In this document: in pieces, positions 60,572 to 64,000 of the stretch | How the letters are laid out: each line of letters starts with the position of its first letter | Position numbering within the stretch: position 1 is the first letter of the stretch | Position numbers and translations under genes: made by a program | Source: JANQOH01 sp965214495 | GTDB lineage: Bacteria > Pseudomonadota > Alphaproteobacteria > UBA7887 | Assembly (NCBI GenBank): GCA_965214495.1 | Contig: OZ243958.1 | Span: 620,001 to 684,000 of the forward strand | Direction of reading: 5' to 3' | Length of the DNA: 64,000 nt | The notes under the pieces: model-generated | Seen by the model: the letters and a program-made list of their open reading frames with translations, nothing else | Told to the model about the DNA's origin: nothing | Databases searched by the model: none

Positions 60572-62884
60572 ATGGCCGAACGACAGGCGGCGCCGACCCT
60601 GAAAGACTACGCCTATGGCAGGCTGCTGGTCCGTTATCGCTGGCCGGCGATCGTGCTCGCCCTGCTTGCGGTTCTCGCGTGCGCGACGGGCGTCCGGCAT
60701 CTGAAGGACACGCCCGACAGCCGGACTTTCTTCAGTGAAGACAACCCGCAGCTCAGGACCCTGGAGCAGTTCGAGAACACCTACGCGCCAAACGACAACG
60801 TAGTTTACGTGCTGGCGCCGAAAGACGGCGACGTATTTTCGCGCGGCGCGGCGGAGGCCATCGACTGGCTGACCGAAGCGAGCTGGCAGACCCCCTATTC
60901 GCAGCGCGTCGATTCGGTCACCAACTTTCAGTGGTCGCGCGCCGACGGGGACGACCTGATCGTCTCCGACGTCTATCCCGGCGCCGACACCGCGACCGCC
61001 GCCGACCTCGAAAACGCGCGGGCGGTGGTCCTCGGCGACCCGACCCTGGTCAACCGAATGGTCAACGAAGACGGGTCGGTGACTGCGGTTGTCGTCACCG
61101 TCGTTCTGCCCGGCACCGCGCTCGGCGAACCGTTCGAGATTGCCGCGTTCGCCCGAGAACGGGCGGCGGAGTTTCGGGAGACGTATCCCGACATCGACCT
61201 TTATCTGACCGGCGGCATCATGCTGAACGTCGCGTTCGCCGAAGCGCCGCGGGAAGACTTGATGACGCTGTTCCCGGTCATGGTGCTTCTCATCCTGCTC
61301 ACTATCGGCGCGGCCGCGCGTTCGGTTTGGTGGACGCTCCTGGTCCTCGTCACGGTGATCTTCTCGGTGCTGACGACGCTGGGTGTGGTGGGTTGGCTCG
61401 GTGTGGTGATGACTCCCGGCACCGTCGGATCGCCGATCATCATCTTTACGCTGGCGGTCGCGCACAGCGTTCACATCATGATGACCTGCGAGCAGCAGTT
61501 GCGCGCGGGCGTTCTGAAACACGCTGCGATCGTGGAGGCGCTGCGGGTCAATATGGCGCCCGTTTTCATCACCAGCGCGACCACGGCGGTCGGCTTTCTC
61601 AGCCTGAATTTCTCCGATGCGCCGCCCTTCCGTATGCTCGGCAATCTGGTCGCCGGCGGGGTGATGGTGGCGTTCGTCCTGTCGGTGACACTGGTTCCGG
61701 CGGCGATGGCGGTCCTGCCGGCGCGGCCGCGTCGCGCCGACCGCTTTTTCGCCCGCGCGATGACCGGCTTCGCCGAGTTCGTCATTGCGCGTCGTGGCGT
61801 TCTGCTGTGGGTTTCCGGCGGCGCGATCGGGGTGCTGGCACTCGGAATCTCGCAGATTACGCTCGACGACGATTTCACCGCCTATTTCGACGACACCTTC
61901 GAGATCCGGGTCGCGTCAGACTTCATGCAGAAGAATCTGACCGGGCTGAACGCGCTCGAATACTCCGTTCCGGCCGGACACGACGGCGGCATCTCCGACC
62001 CCGGATTCCTCGCCGATCTCGACCGCTTCGCCGAATGGCTGCGGGCACAACCCAAGGTCAGGCATGTCTGGGTGTTGACCGACATCTTCAAGCAGTTGAA
62101 CCGGAACATGCACGGCGACGACCCGGCTTTCTACAAGCTTCCCGAGAACGCCGAACTCGCGGCGCAATATCTTCTGTTGTACGAGCTGTCGCTGCCGCTG
62201 GGCCTGGACCTCAACAACGCGATCAACGTCGCCAGGTCGGCCACCCGCGTCACCGCGGTGGTGGTGGACATCACGTCGGCGGAGATGCGCGAGTTGAACG
62301 CGCGAGCGGAAGCGTGGCTGGTGGAGAACGCGCCGGCTCTGCAAACGCACGGCACCGGGCTGTCACTGATGTTCTCCTATATCTCCGAAACCAACATCAA
62401 CTCGATGTTGGGCGGATCGATCGTGGCGCTGGTGCTGATCTCGCTCATGCTCGTCGGGGCGCTGCGCAGCTTCAGGATCGGCCTCGTCAGCCTTGTGCCG
62501 AACCTGTTCCCGGCGGCGATGGCGTTCGGGCTGTGGGGCTATCTCTTCGGGCAATTGGGACTTGCGGTCGCGGTCGTCGCCGCCATGACGCTCGGCATCA
62601 TCGTCGACGACACGGTGCATTTTCTGAGCAAGTATCTTCGCGCCCGGCGCGAGCACGGGATGGAGCCGATTCCGGCGACGCGGTTCGCCTTCCGGACGGT
62701 CGGGATGGCGCTGTGCGTGACCTCCGCCTGTCTCGTCGCCGGTTTTCTGTCGATGGCGCAGTCAGGCTACAAGGTGAACGCCGACATGGCGTTGATGAGT
62801 GCGATGACGATCGCCTTCGCTCTTGCCGCAGACTTCCTGTTCCTGCCGCCGCTGCTGATGAAACTGGAAGGCCGCAGATCATGA
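60572..62884 (+). CDS. RND/MMPL superfamily exporter
   Basis: This 770-aa inner-membrane exporter has two repeated halves, each with one helix, a large periplasmic loop and a cluster of about five helices. Helix 1 is at residues 24-42, TLFPVMVLLILLTIGAAARS opens the first cluster and MAMTLGIIVDDTVHFL-type sequence (MTLGIIVDDTVHFLSKYLR) supplies the acidic pair of the proton relay in the second. Relatives move lipids or hydrophobic compounds. GAGGGGGTGAGGGGG precedes ATG 60572, and a start at 60488 would add 28 residues. It overlaps the LolA-like gene by 4 bp. Confidence 0.88.
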   Translation: MAERQAAPTLKDYAYGRLLVRYRWPAIVLALLAVLACATGVRHLKDTPDSRTFFSEDNPQLRTLEQFENTYAPNDNVVYVLAPKDGDVFSRGAAEAIDWLTEASWQTPYSQRVDSVTNFQWSRADGDDLIVSDVYPGADTATAADLENARAVVLGDPTLVNRMVNEDGSVTAVVVTVVLPGTALGEPFEIAAFARERAAEFRETYPDIDLYLTGGIMLNVAFAEAPREDLMTLFPVMVLLILLTIGAAARSVWWTLLVLVTVIFSVLTTLGVVGWLGVVMTPGTVGSPIIIFTLAVAHSVHIMMTCEQQLRAGVLKHAAIVEALRVNMAPVFITSATTAVGFLSLNFSDAPPFRMLGNLVAGGVMVAFVLSVTLVPAAMAVLPARPRRADRFFARAMTGFAEFVIARRGVLLWVSGGAIGVLALGISQITLDDDFTAYFDDTFEIRVASDFMQKNLTGLNALEYSVPAGHDGGISDPGFLADLDRFAEWLRAQPKVRHVWVLTDIFKQLNRNMHGDDPAFYKLPENAELAAQYLLLYELSLPLGLDLNNAINVARSATRVTAVVVDITSAEMRELNARAEAWLVENAPALQTHGTGLSLMFSYISETNINSMLGGSIVALVLISLMLVGALRSFRIGLVSLVPNLFPAAMAFGLWGYLFGQLGLAVAVVAAMTLGIIVDDTVHFLSKYLRARREHGMEPIPATRFAFRTVGMALCVTSACLVAGFLSMAQSGYKVNADMALMSAMTIAFALAADFLFLPPLLMKLEGRRS

Positions 62885-63678
62885 GAGCTCTCGCCTTGAC
62901 GGCCGCCGCCTTGCTGGTATCGCTGCCGCCGCAGTTCGCCCTTGCGGAAACCCCCGAGGAGAAGGGCTTGCGCATCGCGGTGGAGGGGGTGGAACGCGAC
63001 CAGGGCTTCGGCGATTCCGCCGTCGCCATGACGATGGTGCTGCGCAACCGCCACGGCGAAGAGAGCGTTCGCCATTTTCGCACACGGACCCTCGAACAGA
63101 TCGACGACGGCGATAAGAGCCTGTCGATCTTCGACCGGCCGGCGGATGTCCGGGGCACCGCGCTGCTCACCTACGCGCGCAAGGTCGGCGACGACGATCA
63201 ATGGCTCTATTTGCCGGCGCTCAAGCGAGTCAAGCGCATCAGCTCGTCGAACCGTTCGGGTTCGTTCGTCGGCAGTGAGTTCTCCTACGAGGATTTGTCG
63301 AGTCAGGAAGTGGAAAAATACACCTATCGCTGGTTGCGCGACGAACCCTGCCCCGAGGTGGAAGCTCTGCTTTGTTGGGTGATCGAGCGCTTCCCCGTCG
63401 ATGAAAATTCGGGTTATACGCGACAGATTTCGTGGATCGACCGGGGCGAATATCGTCCGTGGAAGATCGATTTCTACGATCGCAAGAACGCGCTGCTGAA
63501 AACGCTGACATTCGCCGACTACCGGCTCTATCTCGACCGGCATTGGCGATCTCACCGCATGGCGATGGTCAACCACCAGACCGGAAAGTCCACCGATCTC
63601 GCCTTCGACGAGTTCGTCTTCGGGCAGGGCCTCGGCGACCGCGATTTCGACCAGCGCGCGCTCAGCCGCGCCCGGTAG
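62881..63678 (+). CDS. Outer membrane lipoprotein-sorting (LolA-like) family protein
   Basis: This 265-aa periplasmic protein has a signal peptide (residues 1-22, ending QFALAE). The mature half-barrel fold shows repeated strand motifs typical of the outer membrane lipoprotein-sorting family: GDDDQWLYLPALKRVKRISS, GSFVGSEFSYEDL and ISWIDRGEYRPWKIDFYD. It overlaps the exporter by 4 bp. Exporter-plus-LolA-like pairs recur in proteobacteria, so this protein probably carries the exporter's hydrophobic cargo across the periplasm. The cargo is unknown. Confidence 0.87.
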   Translation: MRALALTAAALLVSLPPQFALAETPEEKGLRIAVEGVERDQGFGDSAVAMTMVLRNRHGEESVRHFRTRTLEQIDDGDKSLSIFDRPADVRGTALLTYARKVGDDDQWLYLPALKRVKRISSSNRSGSFVGSEFSYEDLSSQEVEKYTYRWLRDEPCPEVEALLCWVIERFPVDENSGYTRQISWIDRGEYRPWKIDFYDRKNALLKTLTFADYRLYLDRHWRSHRMAMVNHQTGKSTDLAFDEFVFGQGLGDRDFDQRALSRAR

Positions 63679-63693
63679 GGGAACCGGCGACCG

Positions 63694-64000
63694 TCACGCG
63701 TTCGTTTCTTCCGCAACGAAGTCGAGCAGGCTCTCGCCTTCATCGACCTGGTCGCCTGCGGCGAAGCGGATCCGCTCTACACGGCCGTCGCATGGCGCAG
63801 TGACGGTGTGCTCCATCTTCATGGCTTCGAGCACCATCAGGGCGTCGCCGCGGCCGACCCTGGCGCCGTTCGCACACAGAATTTGCGTGATCTTGCCGGG
63901 CATGGGTGCGGTCAACCCTCCGTCTTCGGTCTCGACCGCGCCGGCCGTCGCGAGCGGATCTTCGAGTTCGAGTTCATGGGTCAGGTCCGGCGTCATGACG
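63694..64000 (-). CDS. C-terminal biotinyl domain of an acyl-CoA carboxylase alpha subunit (partial)
   Basis: The visible 100 or so residues are a biotinyl-lipoyl domain with TAPMPGKITQILCANGARV and the biotin-attachment motif EAMKMEH, the lysine being about 41 residues before the end. The preceding HELELEDPLATAG is typical of the linker in acetyl-, propionyl- and methylcrotonyl-CoA carboxylase alpha chains. The frame continues past the right edge, so the biotin carboxylase domain should lie outside the window. An ATG at 63996 is unlikely to be the true start. Confidence 0.85.
   Translation of the reverse strand, partial: VMTPDLTHELELEDPLATAGAVETEDGGLTAPMPGKITQILCANGARVGRGDALMVLEAMKMEHTVTAPCDGRVERIRFAAGDQVDEGESLLDFVAEETNA

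Noticed and set aside
58694..61522. 942-codon open frame on the minus strand across phzF-like, DnaJ-like and exporter genes
   Set aside because: It is antisense to three well-supported genes and its composition is low-complexity Arg/His/Asp typical of mirror frames in GC-rich DNA.
1..64000. CRISPR array, prophage, insertion sequence or rRNA operon
   Set aside because: No regularly spaced repeats, integrase, transposase, phage structural genes or rRNA-like sequence were seen.

Overview
The window is GC-rich chromosomal DNA of an alphaproteobacterium. The evidence for this is the dcw gene order running mraZ to lpxC, a perfect GTTC-N7-GTTC LexA box in front of imuA-imuB-dnaE2, an aa3 oxidase subunit IV microprotein, an MmcB-type DNA-repair protein, a glyA-nrdR-ribD-ribE-ribBX-ribH-nusB-thiL operon, and a RibB fused to a degenerate cyclohydrolase II domain. 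I cannot place it below class. No phage, insertion sequence, CRISPR array, rRNA or replication origin is visible.

Layout. 1-366: the end of an unidentified gene, two tandem 112-bp repeats and tRNA-Arg(CCT). 456-10272: mixed housekeeping genes: a SixA-type phosphatase, a crotonase, a Do-type periplasmic protease, a dihaem cytochrome c with a cytochrome c', guaA, a CoxIV microprotein, mmcB, an RraA-like protein, an SDR, a peptidoglycan-binding protein and a D-2-hydroxyacid dehydrogenase. 10425-29439: the division and cell-wall cluster mraZ-rsmH-ftsL-ftsI-murE-murF-mraY-murD-ftsW-murG-murC-murB-ddl-ftsQ-ftsA-ftsZ-lpxC. Nearly every junction overlaps by a few bases, and stem-loops stand before ftsZ and before lpxC. 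29467-37091: a sugar-nucleotide epimerase and a catabolic set (MFS transporter, three SDRs, epoxide-hydrolase-like protein, Ldh2-type dehydrogenase), interrupted at 34402-34920 by a lower-GC pocket holding a broken HipA-like fragment. 37125-42528: the SOS mutagenesis cassette dnaE2, imuB and imuA on the minus strand, with its LexA operator.

42680-49292 is the most accessory part. It holds an amidase, an exported cyclase-family protein, a DUF3299 protein, a small exported protein, a beta-barrel pseudogene, a translationally coupled pair (a 131-aa protein of unknown function followed by an ImmA/IrrE-like protein that has lost its zinc ligands), and a convergent NYN-LOTUS putative RNase. The coupled pair is my best candidate for an undescribed system. 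49308-58481: a fused alpha-beta 2-oxoacid dehydrogenase E1, rpiB and the glyA-to-thiL operon, which links one-carbon metabolism, nucleotide-reductase control, riboflavin synthesis, transcription antitermination and thiamine phosphate activation. 58735-64000: a PhzF-like protein, a TerB/DnaJ protein, an RND-type exporter with a LolA-like partner, and the 3' end of a biotin-dependent carboxylase alpha subunit that runs off the window.

Start codons were moved from the longest open frame wherever a Shine-Dalgarno sequence, a signal peptide or family N-termini argued for it. Most important is the dihaem cytochrome, which appears to lack any ATG, GTG or TTG start upstream of its first haem site.
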